A stretch of 64,000 nucleotides of DNA, taken from Hyphomicrobium sp. Its GTDB lineage: Bacteria; Pseudomonadota; Alphaproteobacteria; Rhizobiales; Hyphomicrobiaceae. The notes beneath the pieces were generated by a model, which had not been told where the DNA came from, did no database searches, and worked only from the letters and a program-made list of their open reading frames with translations. Numbering within the stretch: position 1 is the stretch's first letter; every line of letters begins with the position of its first letter. Below are positions 7,599-17,019 of the stretch, one piece after another. A program made the translations under genes and the position numbers. The stretch covers positions 1 to 64,000 of the forward strand of contig JAIEMV010000003.1 of NCBI GenBank assembly GCA_019751875.1, given 5' to 3'.

Positions 7599-8945
7599 AT
7601 GGCGAAACGTTCGACTTTAAATCTCTGGTTGGCTGCGGCGTTTGCCACGGTTTTCTTGAGCAATGGTGCCACCGGCGAAGAACTTTCCGGATGGAATACC
7701 GTAACGGAACTCGATGCTGAAGCCGAACCGGTTAAATCCGTTATCGGCGCGGCGACTCCCGGATATGAAAAACGGCTGACGCTGCGCGAAGCAGTCAGCC
7801 GCACACTTGCTTACAACCCATCGATGCGCGCGGCTTATTACGAAATTCAGGCGCGCGATGGCGAGGCCTTTCAAGCCTCGCGCCGGCCCAATCCGGAGCT
7901 GTTGCTTGAGGTCGAGAACTTCGGTGGCTCGAAGGACACAAGCGGCTTCGACGTCGCCGAGGAAACTGCGAGCCTGACCCAACTCATTGAACTCGGCGGC
8001 AAGCGCTATGCGCGTCTGCAGGCCGCGCAGCTAGAGACCTCTCTCGCCACGTGGGATTACGAAGGTGTCCGTGTCCAGATGGCGACCCTGGCCGCCCAGT
8101 CGTTCGTCGATGTGCTGACCGCGCAAGAGCGGGTGAAGGCCCTGGGTGAGTTTGTCTCGATAGCAGAGAAGACGCGCAAAAGCGTCGATGCCCGCGTGAA
8201 GGCCGGCAAGGCCAGTCCGATCGAACTGGATCGTGCTTTGGTGGCGGCCGCGCGCGCAAAGGCTCTGCAAGGCGCCGAGAAGGCGCGGCTGGATGCGGCC
8301 AAGCGCAAGCTCTCGACACTATGGGGCGCGCATGCACCCGATTTCGGCGCAGCAGCTGGCCGGCTTGGTAATGGTACCAGCGTGCCTTCAATCGAAGCAT
8401 TAAAGAGCTTCCTTAATAATAATCCGACGCTGGCGCGCTGGACTGACGAGGTTAGTCGCCGTGCGGCCCAGGTCGATTTGGAGCATGCCAAATCGATCCC
8501 CGATCTTCGCGTCGGCGCCGGGGTGCGTCAGTTCAATGAGAACGACTCGACGGCAATCGTTGCGTCCGTCGCGATCCCGCTACCGATTTTCGATCGCAAT
8601 GACGGCAATATCGCCGCCGCCGAGAGCCGACTTACGAAAGCTGAGACCGATGCATTAGCCGTGCGCGACGATCTTCTGCGCGCGCTGATTGAGGCCGTTG
8701 GCGAACTTGAAGTTGCGGCAACGCAGCTCAATGGGTTGAAGCGCGACGTGCTGCCCGTGGCGCAGACGGCCTTTGATCGCACCAAGATCGGTTACGACGA
8801 AGGCAAGTTTGATCTTCTGAATGTGCTCGATGTTCAGCGCTCGGTGTTCGAGGTGCGACTCGATCTGCTCAACGCCCGTGCCGACTATGAGAAGGCACGG
8901 GTCAAGGTCGAAGCCCTGATCGGGCGCGACATAAAAGAATTCTAG
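7599..8945 (+). CDS. czcC: CzcC-like outer membrane factor (TolC family)
   Basis: An outer membrane channel of about 448 residues that completes the Czc tripartite pump. A signal peptide (LWLAAAFATVFLSNGATG) is followed by two repeats of the long coiled-coil OEP domain. Typical features are TLREAVSRTLAYNPSMRAA near the start, LTQLIELGGKR, the IPLPIFDRNDGNI block of the second repeat, and YDEGKFDLLNVLDVQRS near the end. The ATG at 7599 follows a GGGG-rich ribosome site; ATGs at 7536 and 7584 are in the same frame but would lengthen the signal peptide abnormally. It is followed 14 bases later by the adaptor gene. Confidence 0.92.
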   Translation: MAKRSTLNLWLAAAFATVFLSNGATGEELSGWNTVTELDAEAEPVKSVIGAATPGYEKRLTLREAVSRTLAYNPSMRAAYYEIQARDGEAFQASRRPNPELLLEVENFGGSKDTSGFDVAEETASLTQLIELGGKRYARLQAAQLETSLATWDYEGVRVQMATLAAQSFVDVLTAQERVKALGEFVSIAEKTRKSVDARVKAGKASPIELDRALVAAARAKALQGAEKARLDAAKRKLSTLWGAHAPDFGAAAGRLGNGTSVPSIEALKSFLNNNPTLARWTDEVSRRAAQVDLEHAKSIPDLRVGAGVRQFNENDSTAIVASVAIPLPIFDRNDGNIAAAESRLTKAETDALAVRDDLLRALIEAVGELEVAATQLNGLKRDVLPVAQTAFDRTKIGYDEGKFDLLNVLDVQRSVFEVRLDLLNARADYEKARVKVEALIGRDIKEF

Positions 8946-8959
8946 GAAAGCGCTGTTAG

Positions 8960-10396
8960 ATGAAGTTCACGTCGAAACTTACCTTAGCCGGTGCAGCAGC
9001 TCTCTTGGGCCTGTTTGTAGCCTATCGCGAGACCAGCGCCATGTGCGGACCCGCGAAAGTGGATGCGCATGGGCATGGCCACGGTCATGGAGAAGAGCAG
9101 GAGGCTGGTCATGCGGCTGAGGGCTTCGGCACGAAGGTCTGTGAGGACGGAGTCGTCCGGGCCGTTTGGGAAACGATGTGGCCTTCCAGCGCAGAGATGG
9201 CGCCAGTTGCGATAACGGACGCCGACCACGGTAAGGAGGCTGTCGGAGAAAAGGAAGGCGACGGTCACGCCCACGGCAAGGAGCCTGCTGGCGAGAAGGA
9301 CGCGGATGGCCATGCCCACGGCAAGGAAGAAGGCGAATCTTCGGAAGGGCTGATCAAGCTTAGTGCCGAACAGATCAAGGCTGCAACGATCGATATGCAG
9401 CCGGCGGCTTCCGGCAAGCTCAGTAAGGAGGTTGCCGCTCCCGGCCGCATCACGATGAATGCCAACGCTCAGGCCCGGGTCGTATCCAAGCTGACCGGGA
9501 CTGTGGCCAGCGTTGATCGGCAACTTGGCGATACCGTTGCTGTAGGTGATCTTCTTGCCACGATTGACAGCCGCGAGATGGCCGAAGCAAAAGCCGATTT
9601 TCTGGCGGCGTCGCGCACCGAGGAGCTGGCGCGCTCAACCTATGAGCGGGAAGAGCGGCTGTGGAAGCAGAAGGTGACCGCGGAGCAGGAGTTTCTCGCC
9701 GCCCGCAACGCCCACGCGGAAGCCAAAATCAGGCTTGATGTTGCCCATCAACGCCTGCACGCAATCGGACTCTCTGACGACGAAATCAAACGGCTACCCA
9801 AGATTGGCGATGAGAGCAGTTTTCGCATCTATGAACTGCGGGCGCCCATTGCCGGACAGGTCACCGCGCGTGATCTGGTGCTCGGGCAGACTGTTGGGAC
9901 CGATAAAGAACTCTTCACGATTGCCGATCCAGCGAAGGTCTGGATTGAGTTAGCTGTTGCACCCAATGACCTGCCGTTTGCCAAACAAGGTCAGACAGTG
10001 CGCGTGCAATCGGGAACCCGTCAGGCCAGTGGAGCCATTATCGCACTCAGCCCGGTGATTGATCAGGAGACGCGCTCCGCCAAAGCAATTGCCGAGGTGG
10101 ATAATGCATCCGGCACATGGAAGCCCGGCGACTATGTCGATGCGCGCCTCATCGCGTCAGAGCAGGAGGTCGACATTCTGATACCCGCTGGCGCCATACA
10201 GACGGTGAAGGGGTCGAAGGTGGTGTTCGTCAGCGAAAGCGGCGGTTTCCGTGTGCGACCCGTCACAACAGGACGCGAGGATTCGCGAAACGTCGAGATC
10301 GTGTCGGGGCTCGAATTCGGAGAGACCGTCGCCACCTCCAACACCTTCACGCTTAAGGCCGAGCTCGGTAAGGCCGAAGCCGAGCATGAGCATTAA
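8960..10396 (+). CDS. czcB: CzcB-like periplasmic adaptor with His-rich N-terminal region
   Basis: A 478-residue membrane fusion protein linking the RND pump to the outer membrane channel. The signal or anchor segment (about 1-25) is followed by a roughly 90-residue metal-binding extension with HGHGHGHG and two copies of a DGHAHGKE repeat. Then come a lipoyl/barrel-sandwich half (GRITMNANAQARVVSKLTG), a helical hairpin (about 230-290), and the second half with LRAPIAGQVTARDLVLGQ. The His-rich part is far longer than in simple adaptors and probably captures metal in the periplasm before delivery; this is inference. It lies in the czcCBA operon, with 15 bases to czcA. Confidence 0.94.
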   Translation: MKFTSKLTLAGAAALLGLFVAYRETSAMCGPAKVDAHGHGHGHGEEQEAGHAAEGFGTKVCEDGVVRAVWETMWPSSAEMAPVAITDADHGKEAVGEKEGDGHAHGKEPAGEKDADGHAHGKEEGESSEGLIKLSAEQIKAATIDMQPAASGKLSKEVAAPGRITMNANAQARVVSKLTGTVASVDRQLGDTVAVGDLLATIDSREMAEAKADFLAASRTEELARSTYEREERLWKQKVTAEQEFLAARNAHAEAKIRLDVAHQRLHAIGLSDDEIKRLPKIGDESSFRIYELRAPIAGQVTARDLVLGQTVGTDKELFTIADPAKVWIELAVAPNDLPFAKQGQTVRVQSGTRQASGAIIALSPVIDQETRSAKAIAEVDNASGTWKPGDYVDARLIASEQEVDILIPAGAIQTVKGSKVVFVSESGGFRVRPVTTGREDSRNVEIVSGLEFGETVATSNTFTLKAELGKAEAEHEH

Positions 10397-10411
10397 GGGA
10401 GAGAACCGGTC

Positions 10412-13400
10412 ATGATTGAACGCATCCTGAGTTTCTCCCTTACGCACCGCGTGCTGGTGGTCTTGCTGGTCGCAGCCGCATCAGCATTCGGCCTCTATTC
10501 GCTGCAACGGCTGCCGATCGACGCCGTACCGGACATCACAAACAACCAGATTCAGATCAACACCGAAGCAGCGGCGTTGTCGCCTTTCGAGATTGAAAAG
10601 AACGTCACCTTCCCGATCGAGACTGCGCTCGCGGGCATACCGGGGCTCTCCTACACCCGCTCGCTGTCGCGCAACGGGTTTTCGCAGGTCACGGCGGTTT
10701 TTGAGGACAACGTCGACATCTACTTCGCGCGCTCCCAGGTGTCGGAGCGGATGAACCAGGCCAAAGCCAACCTGCCGGCGGGGGCTGAACCACGCATGGG
10801 TGCCGTTTCGACCGGCCTCGGCGAAATCTACATGTGGACCGTCCATTTCGAACATCCGCGCGGCAAGGGCGCAGAGGTCAAAGACGGCAAGCCAGGCTGG
10901 CAGAGCGATGGCAGTTATTTGACGCCCGAAGGACTGGTTCTGCGTAAGGACTTCGAGTTTTCCATGTACCTGCGCACGGTGCAGGACTGGATTATTCGGC
11001 CCCAGCTTAAGGGCGTGACCGGCGTTGCCGAGGTGGATGCCATTGGCGGCTACGAGCAGCAATACCAGGTGCAGCCTGATCCGCAGAAGCTGTTGTCGCT
11101 GGGGCTGACGTTCTCCGATGTCATCAACGCGTTGGAGCGCAACAACACCAGCGTCGGTGCTGGATACATCGAGCAAAAGGGGGAATCCTACATCGTCCGT
11201 GCCGACGGTCGGCTCGAAACCGCGACCGACATCGGCAATGTTATCATCGCCAATCGCAACGGCGTCCCGGTTTACTTGAAAGACGTCGCAGAGGTTGGGA
11301 TCGGCCGCGAATTGCGCACCGGTTCGGCCAGCGAGAACGGGTTTGAGGTGGTCGTCGGCACCACTATGATGCTGAAGGGCGGCAACAGCCGCATCGTTTC
11401 AGCCGCTGTTGACGAGAAAATCAAAACTATCTCCAAGTCACTGCCGCCGGATATTGCCATCAAGACCGTGCTCAACCGCACGGTCCTGGTTGATGCTACC
11501 GTCAAGACAGTAGTTAAAAACCTCGCGGAAGGCGCGCTGCTGGTTATCGTCGTGCTGTTTCTGATGCTCGGCAACCTGCGTGCCGCACTCATCACGGCGC
11601 TGGTCATTCCCATCACGATGCTGTTCACCACGGTTGGCATGGTGGAAGCCGGAATTTCCGCCAACCTCATGAGCCTTGGCGCACTCGATTTCGGGCTCAT
11701 CGTCGACGGTGCGGTGATCATTACCGAAAACGCGCTGCGCAGATTGGCCGAGCGTCAGCACCACGAAGGCCGATTGCTCAACGTCAACGAGCGTCTGCAC
11801 GAGGTGATGGTCGCCAGCAAGGAGATGATCCAGCCATCGGTATTCGGGCAAATCATCATCATCACAGTCTACCTGCCGCTCCTCACCTTTACCGGCGTGG
11901 AAGGCAAGATGTTCGAGCCGATGGGACTGACCGTCATCATTGCGCTGCTCGCCGCATTCGTCATGTCGTTGACCTTCGTGCCCGCCATGATTGGGTTGTT
12001 CGTGACCGGACGCATTGAAGAAAAGGAAAGCGCGATCATCCGCTATTCCAAGCGCGTCTACGAACCAGCGTTGCGCAGCGCGCTGGCCGATACCTCCAGT
12101 GTCATCTGGATGTCGGTGGCCTTTTTCGTGTTCTCGCTGTTCCTTTTCACGCGCCTTGGCCAGGAGTTCATCCCGACGCTGGATGAAAAGAATCTTGCCA
12201 TGCATGCCATGCGGATTCCCTCGACGTCACTCTCCCAATCGCAGGAGATGCAATTGAAGGTGGAGGCGACGGTTCGTGCGTTTCCCGAGGTCGCATTCGT
12301 GTTTTCCAAGACAGGCACGGCGGAAATGGCATCGGACCCGATGCCGCCCCACGTCTCGGATACCTTCATCATCCTCAAGCCTCAGTCGGATTGGCCAGAT
12401 CCGAGCATGACCAAGGCAGAACTGGTCGAGAAGATTGCGGCGGCCGTCGGCCTGCTGCCGGGCAACAACTACGAATACACCCAGCCGATCCAGATGCGCT
12501 TCAATGAGCTGATTGCTGGCGTACGCAGTGACGTGGCCGTCAAGGTGTTCGGTGACGACTTTGATGAACTTGGAGCAACGGCGGCCAAGGTGGCTTCCGT
12601 GCTGCGCCAGGTGCTTGGCGCGGCTGACGTGAAGGTCGAACAGACCACGGGTCTGCCCATGTTGGACGTCAAGCTCGATAAGCAGGCCATCTCTCGTTAC
12701 GGCCTCAACATCGGTGATGTTCTAGACGTGATTTCGATTGCGGTCGGCGGGCGCGAGGCGGGCCTTGTATTCCAGGGTGATCGCCGGTTCGATATCGTTG
12801 TGAGATTGCCGGACCGCCTCAGAGATGACCTTGAGACTTTAGAGAATTTGCCGGTTCCGGTTCCGGATAGCGACGGCGACTCCGCGAAGACCTCTTTCAT
12901 CCCGCTCAAAACGTTGGCGCGGTTTGTGGTTGAAGAAGGCCCGAACCAGATCAGCCGCGAAAACGGTAAGCGTCGTGTGGTGGTTCAAGCGAATGTGCGT
13001 GGGCGCGACATCGGCTCGTTTGTCGAAGAGGCGCAGCGGCGCATTGATGCCGAAATTCAGGTGCCTCCGGGCAACTGGCTGGCCTGGGGCGGGCAGTTTG
13101 AAAACCTGCAGGCGGCGCGTAGCCGGTTAATGATCGTCGTACCGGCGTGCTTCTTCATCATCTTTCTGATGCTGTTCACCGCATTTGGCAAAGTGCGCGA
13201 GGCCCTGCTGGTGTTCTCCGGCGTGCCGCTCGCGATTTCCGGCGGCATCCTCACGCTTTATCTCCGCGATATGCCATTCTCGATTTCCGCCGCGGTCGGC
13301 TTTATCGCGCTGTCCGGCGTGGCCGTGTTGAACGGTCTCGTGATGGTGACTTACATCAACCAGCTTCGACTCAAGGGCATCCAAGGCGAACTGGCCATCA

Positions 13401-13663
13401 TCGAAGGTGCGATGACGCGCCTCCGACCGGTTCTGATGACTGCGCTGGTGGCGTCGCTAGGATTCGTGCCAATGGCGATCGCGACAGGGACCGGTGCCGA
13501 AGTGCAGAAGCCGCTGGCCACGGTCGTCATTGGCGGCCTGATCACGGCCACGTTGCTGACACTGCTCGTGCTGCCGGCGCTCTACAAGCGCTTCTGCCTC
13601 AACGAAGAGTTCACCGCCGAAAATGCGGTTTCGCCTAAACCTCTCAAGGAGGTTGTCCCATGA
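10412..13663 (+). CDS. czcA: CzcA heavy-metal RND efflux pump
   Basis: A 1083-residue, 12-segment proton antiporter of the heavy-metal-efflux RND family that exports divalent cations from periplasm or cytoplasm. The opening LQRLPIDAVPDITNNQIQI and the fourth membrane segment LGALDFGLIVDGAVIITEN, with two Asp and one Glu of the proton relay, match the Co/Zn/Cd (HME1) group. Later blocks include GVAVLNGLVMVTYINQL and a conserved C-terminal TLLVLPALY. Length is normal for the family. It is the last large gene of czcCBA, and its stop overlaps a tiny frame at 13660. Zn/Cd/Co as substrates are from family knowledge. Confidence 0.96.
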   Translation: MIERILSFSLTHRVLVVLLVAAASAFGLYSLQRLPIDAVPDITNNQIQINTEAAALSPFEIEKNVTFPIETALAGIPGLSYTRSLSRNGFSQVTAVFEDNVDIYFARSQVSERMNQAKANLPAGAEPRMGAVSTGLGEIYMWTVHFEHPRGKGAEVKDGKPGWQSDGSYLTPEGLVLRKDFEFSMYLRTVQDWIIRPQLKGVTGVAEVDAIGGYEQQYQVQPDPQKLLSLGLTFSDVINALERNNTSVGAGYIEQKGESYIVRADGRLETATDIGNVIIANRNGVPVYLKDVAEVGIGRELRTGSASENGFEVVVGTTMMLKGGNSRIVSAAVDEKIKTISKSLPPDIAIKTVLNRTVLVDATVKTVVKNLAEGALLVIVVLFLMLGNLRAALITALVIPITMLFTTVGMVEAGISANLMSLGALDFGLIVDGAVIITENALRRLAERQHHEGRLLNVNERLHEVMVASKEMIQPSVFGQIIIITVYLPLLTFTGVEGKMFEPMGLTVIIALLAAFVMSLTFVPAMIGLFVTGRIEEKESAIIRYSKRVYEPALRSALADTSSVIWMSVAFFVFSLFLFTRLGQEFIPTLDEKNLAMHAMRIPSTSLSQSQEMQLKVEATVRAFPEVAFVFSKTGTAEMASDPMPPHVSDTFIILKPQSDWPDPSMTKAELVEKIAAAVGLLPGNNYEYTQPIQMRFNELIAGVRSDVAVKVFGDDFDELGATAAKVASVLRQVLGAADVKVEQTTGLPMLDVKLDKQAISRYGLNIGDVLDVISIAVGGREAGLVFQGDRRFDIVVRLPDRLRDDLETLENLPVPVPDSDGDSAKTSFIPLKTLARFVVEEGPNQISRENGKRRVVVQANVRGRDIGSFVEEAQRRIDAEIQVPPGNWLAWGGQFENLQAARSRLMIVVPACFFIIFLMLFTAFGKVREALLVFSGVPLAISGGILTLYLRDMPFSISAAVGFIALSGVAVLNGLVMVTYINQLRLKGIQGELAIIEGAMTRLRPVLMTALVASLGFVPMAIATGTGAEVQKPLATVVIGGLITATLLTLLVLPALYKRFCLNEEFTAENAVSPKPLKEVVP

Positions 13664-13746
13664 CAGAGACTGCTAATGAGGTGGACACATTCGACCGCCA
13701 TATTCGGAAACGTCGAAAATTTCGTTCCGCGAGCACACTTGGATAG
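13660..13746 (+). CDS. Possible 28-residue ORF coupled to czcA
   Basis: The ATG overlaps the czcA TGA (ATGA). The product MTETANEVDTFDRHIRKR... is basic at its end, has no recognisable domain, and could be a remnant. The only support is the stop-start overlap and an AAGGAGG sequence upstream inside czcA. Confidence 0.3.
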   Translation: MTETANEVDTFDRHIRKRRKFRSASTLG

Positions 13747-13776
13747 CTGGAAAATCATCAGTCGGAGCGGCTTCAA

Positions 13777-14037
13777 ATGAAATTAGAAATGGCATGCGCA
13801 CTGATCTTGAATGCCGTTGTGCTTGAGCCAGCAAGCGCAATCGATACAATTTCAGTTACTCGCTCAAATTCTATGTTGCTCGTCGGTGCAAAAACTTACA
13901 GGCACTGTCACAACACGCCGCGGCGCGTCTACTGCCATACAAATGAACCTTTGCCGGTGACGGTTCGGGAGACTGCGCCGACAGATCGACCACCCCCGAA
14001 GATGCCCCACCGTCAACCTAATGCATTGCTGAAATAG
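13777..14037 (+). CDS. Small exported hypothetical protein
   Basis: An 86-residue frame with a short hydrophobic N-terminus (MACALILNAVVLEPASA) that can act as a signal peptide. It contains two Cys/His groups (YRHCHNTP and VYCHTNEP) that could form a disulfide or a metal site, and a Pro-rich, basic C-terminus. I recognise no family. It lies between czcA and the next His-rich exported gene, all in one direction. It could also be a fragment, because no strong ribosome site is visible. Confidence 0.45.
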   Translation: MKLEMACALILNAVVLEPASAIDTISVTRSNSMLLVGAKTYRHCHNTPRRVYCHTNEPLPVTVRETAPTDRPPPKMPHRQPNALLK

Positions 14038-14124
14038 AGCCCAGGCCGAAGCTGTTTGCGAATGGCTCAAGGGGTTCATCGCCGAAGCCGTACCGGAATT
14101 CCAACTTGCAAAGGAACATGTCGC

Positions 14125-14613
14125 ATGAGCGTTACCCGAACAATCTTGGCTGCTGCAGCCTCTTTCGCCGTTGCCTTCTCATTGCCAGTGATGGCCGAAG
14201 AGGGCCATGACCATGGCAAGGGCCACGAGCATGGGAAGGAGCACGCGCATGGCAAGGACGAGGCCCACTTCAAGGTCACACCTCCGAGCAACGTCAAAGA
14301 CGCCTGGACGCTGATCACGGCGAAGTTGACCGAAGCCGAGACTGCCATTGGCGGCAATAAACTGACTGGGGCTCATGAAGCGGGTGAGCACATGGAAGCG
14401 GCGGTGCATACGCTGCAGGAAAAGTCGGACATGGTTGCCGAAGGCTCGAAGGCCAAGCTGACCTCTGCGCTCAAGCAGCTCGACAAGGCCGTTGACGAGC
14501 TACACCACGGCGCCGAGCACAACGAGGCTGATGCTGCCTCGACTGCGCTAACGAAGATCAAGGGTCTTTTGCCGCTCGTCGAAGGTCTTTACCCGTCCGG
14601 CGCCCTGAAGTGA
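14125..14613 (+). CDS. Periplasmic His-rich helical protein
   Basis: About 162 residues. A signal peptide (residues 1-27, ending VMAEE) is followed by a dense His/Lys/Gly segment built on HDHGKGHEHGKEHAHGK, then an all-helical domain with regularly spaced Lys and Glu (VKDAWTLITAKLTEAE and later). The ATG at 14125 has AAAGGAAC upstream; an ATG at 14056 in frame adds a non-signal-like extension. I recognise no named family. The His segment should bind Zn, Ni, Co or Cu, and the gene follows czcCBA, so periplasmic metal buffering is likely but inferred. Confidence 0.8.
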   Translation: MSVTRTILAAAASFAVAFSLPVMAEEGHDHGKGHEHGKEHAHGKDEAHFKVTPPSNVKDAWTLITAKLTEAETAIGGNKLTGAHEAGEHMEAAVHTLQEKSDMVAEGSKAKLTSALKQLDKAVDELHHGAEHNEADAASTALTKIKGLLPLVEGLYPSGALK

Positions 14614-14657
14614 CACCAGTGACCCCAAGGGCCTGTTGACGATGGAGTGCGCGTTTC

Positions 14658-15761
14658 ATGCCTCTTGCCCTGACGCCGAAGCGCTATGCAGTCATCTTTT
14701 TGGCAGGCCTCGTTTGCGTGACAGGCGCGTCATTGGCTCCAGGGGCCCCGGCTGAACGCGGAGAGTCTGCCAAGGCCGCCGACTTCGCAACTATCCATGA
14801 CCGTGCCGCAACGGACTACATGAAGGGCGAACTGGACGAGGCCTTGGCAGGCTTCAACGCCGCGATTGCACTCAATCCGGCCAGCGCCCTGGCCCACTAC
14901 AACCGTGGCAATGTCTATTATGCGAAGGGAAACTACATCGCGGCCATCCGAGATTTCACAGAGGCCCTGAGGATTAGCCCCGGACTGCCGTACGCCAACA
15001 TGAATCGTGGGAACGCGTTGTCCAACCTCGGGCGGCTTGATGAAGCCCTTAAAGATCTGGACGAGGCGGTCCGACTTCAGCCCACCGTCAGTGACACCTA
15101 CTTCAACCGTGCGATTGTGCATGTGCGTCGCAGGCAACTTGAGCAGGCACTTGCCGACTACGAAACAGCCATCGGCCGCGACTCTGAAGACCAGGAAGCG
15201 GCTGCGGCGCGACAGCGTTTGGTGGACCTGCTCGGTGGCGCCAGGGACGGCGGGTTGGCAACGGTCGACACTGCCAAAATTGCAACGGAGATTACCCATG
15301 CGCGGCAGGTCGAGCACCTTCTCCGGCTGGTCGCCAATACATGTATCGCGCACGGCGATAGCCTGGAAGGCCTGAAGACCCTTGCTCTGGTTGGCAAATG
15401 GAAACCTGCCCCGGGCGAAGACCTGACCCGCAGACGTGGCGGCGCTGCCCAAATCGACGGGGGGTGGACGTTCCGAGACCGGTTTGGTGCCTATGCGTTG
15501 ACCCATTCAGAAAGAAGTCAAAGGCCCCCAGTCTACGTCTGCTCGCTGATCACCCAGCCGGTCAGCTCGCATCTGTTCGACGATGTTAAAGCCGGATTTG
15601 AGGCGCGGTTTGGCGTGGCGCCACACGACACGCCCGCATGGCCGGGTCAGCAGGTGACGCGCTATCTGCTTTCGAACGGCAAGGGCAGCTTGCTCACTGC
15701 GCTGGCTTTCACGCCGAAACACGGCGCGCTGACCTTCCGCATTTATTTTGGCAATCCCTGA
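14658..15761 (+). CDS. Exported TPR protein
   Basis: A 367-residue protein with a signal peptide (about residues 1-30) and at least four tandem tetratricopeptide repeats between about residues 45 and 185, for example ALAHYNRGNVYYAKGNYIAA and PYANMNRGNALSNLGRLDEA. A second domain (about 220-367) with WTFRDRFGAYALTH and a conserved-looking FRIYFGNP end does not match a family I recognise. TPRs imply a scaffolding role in the periplasm. It follows the His-rich gene by 44 bases and may be in the same transcript. Its link to metal resistance is only positional. Confidence 0.82.
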   Translation: MPLALTPKRYAVIFLAGLVCVTGASLAPGAPAERGESAKAADFATIHDRAATDYMKGELDEALAGFNAAIALNPASALAHYNRGNVYYAKGNYIAAIRDFTEALRISPGLPYANMNRGNALSNLGRLDEALKDLDEAVRLQPTVSDTYFNRAIVHVRRRQLEQALADYETAIGRDSEDQEAAAARQRLVDLLGGARDGGLATVDTAKIATEITHARQVEHLLRLVANTCIAHGDSLEGLKTLALVGKWKPAPGEDLTRRRGGAAQIDGGWTFRDRFGAYALTHSERSQRPPVYVCSLITQPVSSHLFDDVKAGFEARFGVAPHDTPAWPGQQVTRYLLSNGKGSLLTALAFTPKHGALTFRIYFGNP

Positions 15762-15822
15762 GAGGAGGTGACGCGACTGACAACCGTAACGGCAATCAAA
15801 TGCGAAACAGGAGCATTCCAGT

Positions 15823-16062
15823 ATTGAACCAATCATCATCGCCAATGCGACGGCGTCGCTCTTTACCGCAACGGCTTTCGCGGGCGAAGAGCGCGGCCAC
15901 TGTTCGGACCCGTCTGTCTGTCAAGGCGATGCCGCGTGCGAAAAGCAGGGCTGGAAGGAACTGATGAGAGAAGAATGCGCGAAAATTGACGGCACCAAGT
16001 TTCAGGCTTCGTCGCACGAAGGCGAAAACCACAAGGACGCCGACCACGACCACAAGAGGTGA
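15823..16062 (+). pseudogene. Small exported Cys/His-rich protein gene with a non-standard (ATT) start
   Basis: An open frame of 79 codons reads as a complete small secreted protein: a hydrophobic signal (IIIANATASLFTATAFA), then GEERGHCSDPSVCQGDAAC, a charged middle with one more Cys, and a His-rich end (GENHKDADHDHKR). No ATG, GTG or TTG is in frame at the front; the first plausible initiator is ATT at 15823, with CAGGAG 7 bases upstream. A TTG overlaps it one base out of frame. Either ATT is used, or a start codon has mutated or been misread. Three or four cysteines and the His tail suggest metal binding. Homologues were not checked. Confidence 0.5.
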
Positions 16063-16087
16063 CTACCAACGCTAAAGGAGGACGCCA

Positions 16088-16393
16088 GTGAAAGCAAAGT
16101 GTCGCGATCATTCTCGCCACCGTACTTGTCGCATTCGGCGGGACTTCAGCCGCAATGGCAGTGGTTCCCGCGGGGCACGCTGGACTCGCTCTGTCTGAGA
16201 CCGTCAGGTCGGATCTCAGGTCCGACATCGGCATCGCCGTCATTGGGGCCACGACAGTCACCGGAGATGGGGCAACCATCATCGCCGCTTGTGGAGACAC
16301 CGCCACCGTAGACATGGGTAACTATGGATTCGTGCCGCAGATTTGCGGGTGGCCGGCGGTCATCATCACCATCATCACCAGCGTCATCATTGA
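16088..16393 (+). pseudogene. Frameshifted small exported His-tailed protein gene
   Basis: A GTG at 16088 with a strong AAAGGAGG ribosome site starts VKAK and then meets an apparent one-base insertion at 16100. One frame over, a convincing signal peptide continues (VAIILATVLVAFGGTSAAMA), followed by about 60 residues. Near 16345-16357 a second shift returns to the first frame, which ends GGHHHHHHQRHH and a stop directly before a terminator. The start, the His-rich end and the terminator make a coherent gene only if both shifts are real lesions or sequencing errors. No family is recognised. Confidence 0.45.
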
Positions 16394-16400
16394 GCCAAAA

Positions 16401-16432
16401 GGACAGCGGCGTGAGCCGCTGTCCACCTCTTT
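16401..16432 (+). terminator. Rho-independent-type terminator of the czc gene set
   Basis: A perfect 10-bp stem, GGACAGCGGC and GCCGCTGTCC, with a GTGA loop, followed by the pyrimidine-rich ACCTCTTT. It stands eight bases after the stop of the His-tailed frame, between converging genes, and should end transcripts from the czc side. Confidence 0.75.
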
Positions 16433-16609
16433 GCGCGCCTTAAAAGTTGTCTACATGCCTTTGCAACTCCTGCCCGGCCAAAAAAATCTTTCGAAGGGTG
16501 GAAACAGTAAAGCTCGAAAGCTTGGGCACCGTGCCATGTCCTATGTCCGCAGATGTCCAGCCGTACAACGGCTCGCTCGTGGCTGGGACCAACCAACCAG
16601 CTAATGCCC

Positions 16610-16993
16610 TCAGGGAACAACGAACCGCCCTTGAAGCTTATGGCCATCGGGGAGCGAGCCGGTGATGACCACCTTTGCGCCGGAGCCGACGGGAGCGCTC
16701 GTCGCAGCCGTAAGCTTGTTCGGCTTGACCGGGACCAACTTCAGCTGACTCGTTTTACCGGCCTCTTGGACAATCGCTGTCATTTGGGCGCCGTTTGGGT
16801 CAAGCGGGGCTTCTTTGTCGTCGGTCAGATAGAAGGTGAGAGCATCAGGCGCGGCGACCAATTCGATGTGATGACCCTCGACATCGATCAGCGCGCCGCC
16901 ATTGGGGCCCTTTTCGGCTTCATGCGCAAGAGCGGGTGCGGCAAACCCCAGGGTCAGCGCCAGAGCGGCGCGTGTAATGGTTCGTATAATCAT
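16610..16993 (-). CDS. Exported protein of the second RND operon
   Basis: A 127-residue protein with a signal peptide (about residues 1-23, ending APALA). The mature part starts HEAEKGPNGGALIDVEGHHIEL and has a beta-rich look with conserved-looking GHKLQGRF near its end. The ATG at 16993 has GAGGAG upstream. I recognise no named domain. It follows the RND pump gene by 26 bases in the same direction, so it is probably a periplasmic accessory of that pump. His residues near the N-terminus and GHH could bind metal; this is inference. A CusF-like chaperone role would fit the position, but the sequence does not resemble CusF. Confidence 0.75.
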   Translation of the reverse strand: MIIRTITRAALALTLGFAAPALAHEAEKGPNGGALIDVEGHHIELVAAPDALTFYLTDDKEAPLDPNGAQMTAIVQEAGKTSQLKLVPVKPNKLTAATSAPVGSGAKVVITGSLPDGHKLQGRFVVP

Positions 16994-17019
16994 GGGTCTT
17001 TCTCCTCGTTAGGTTAAGT

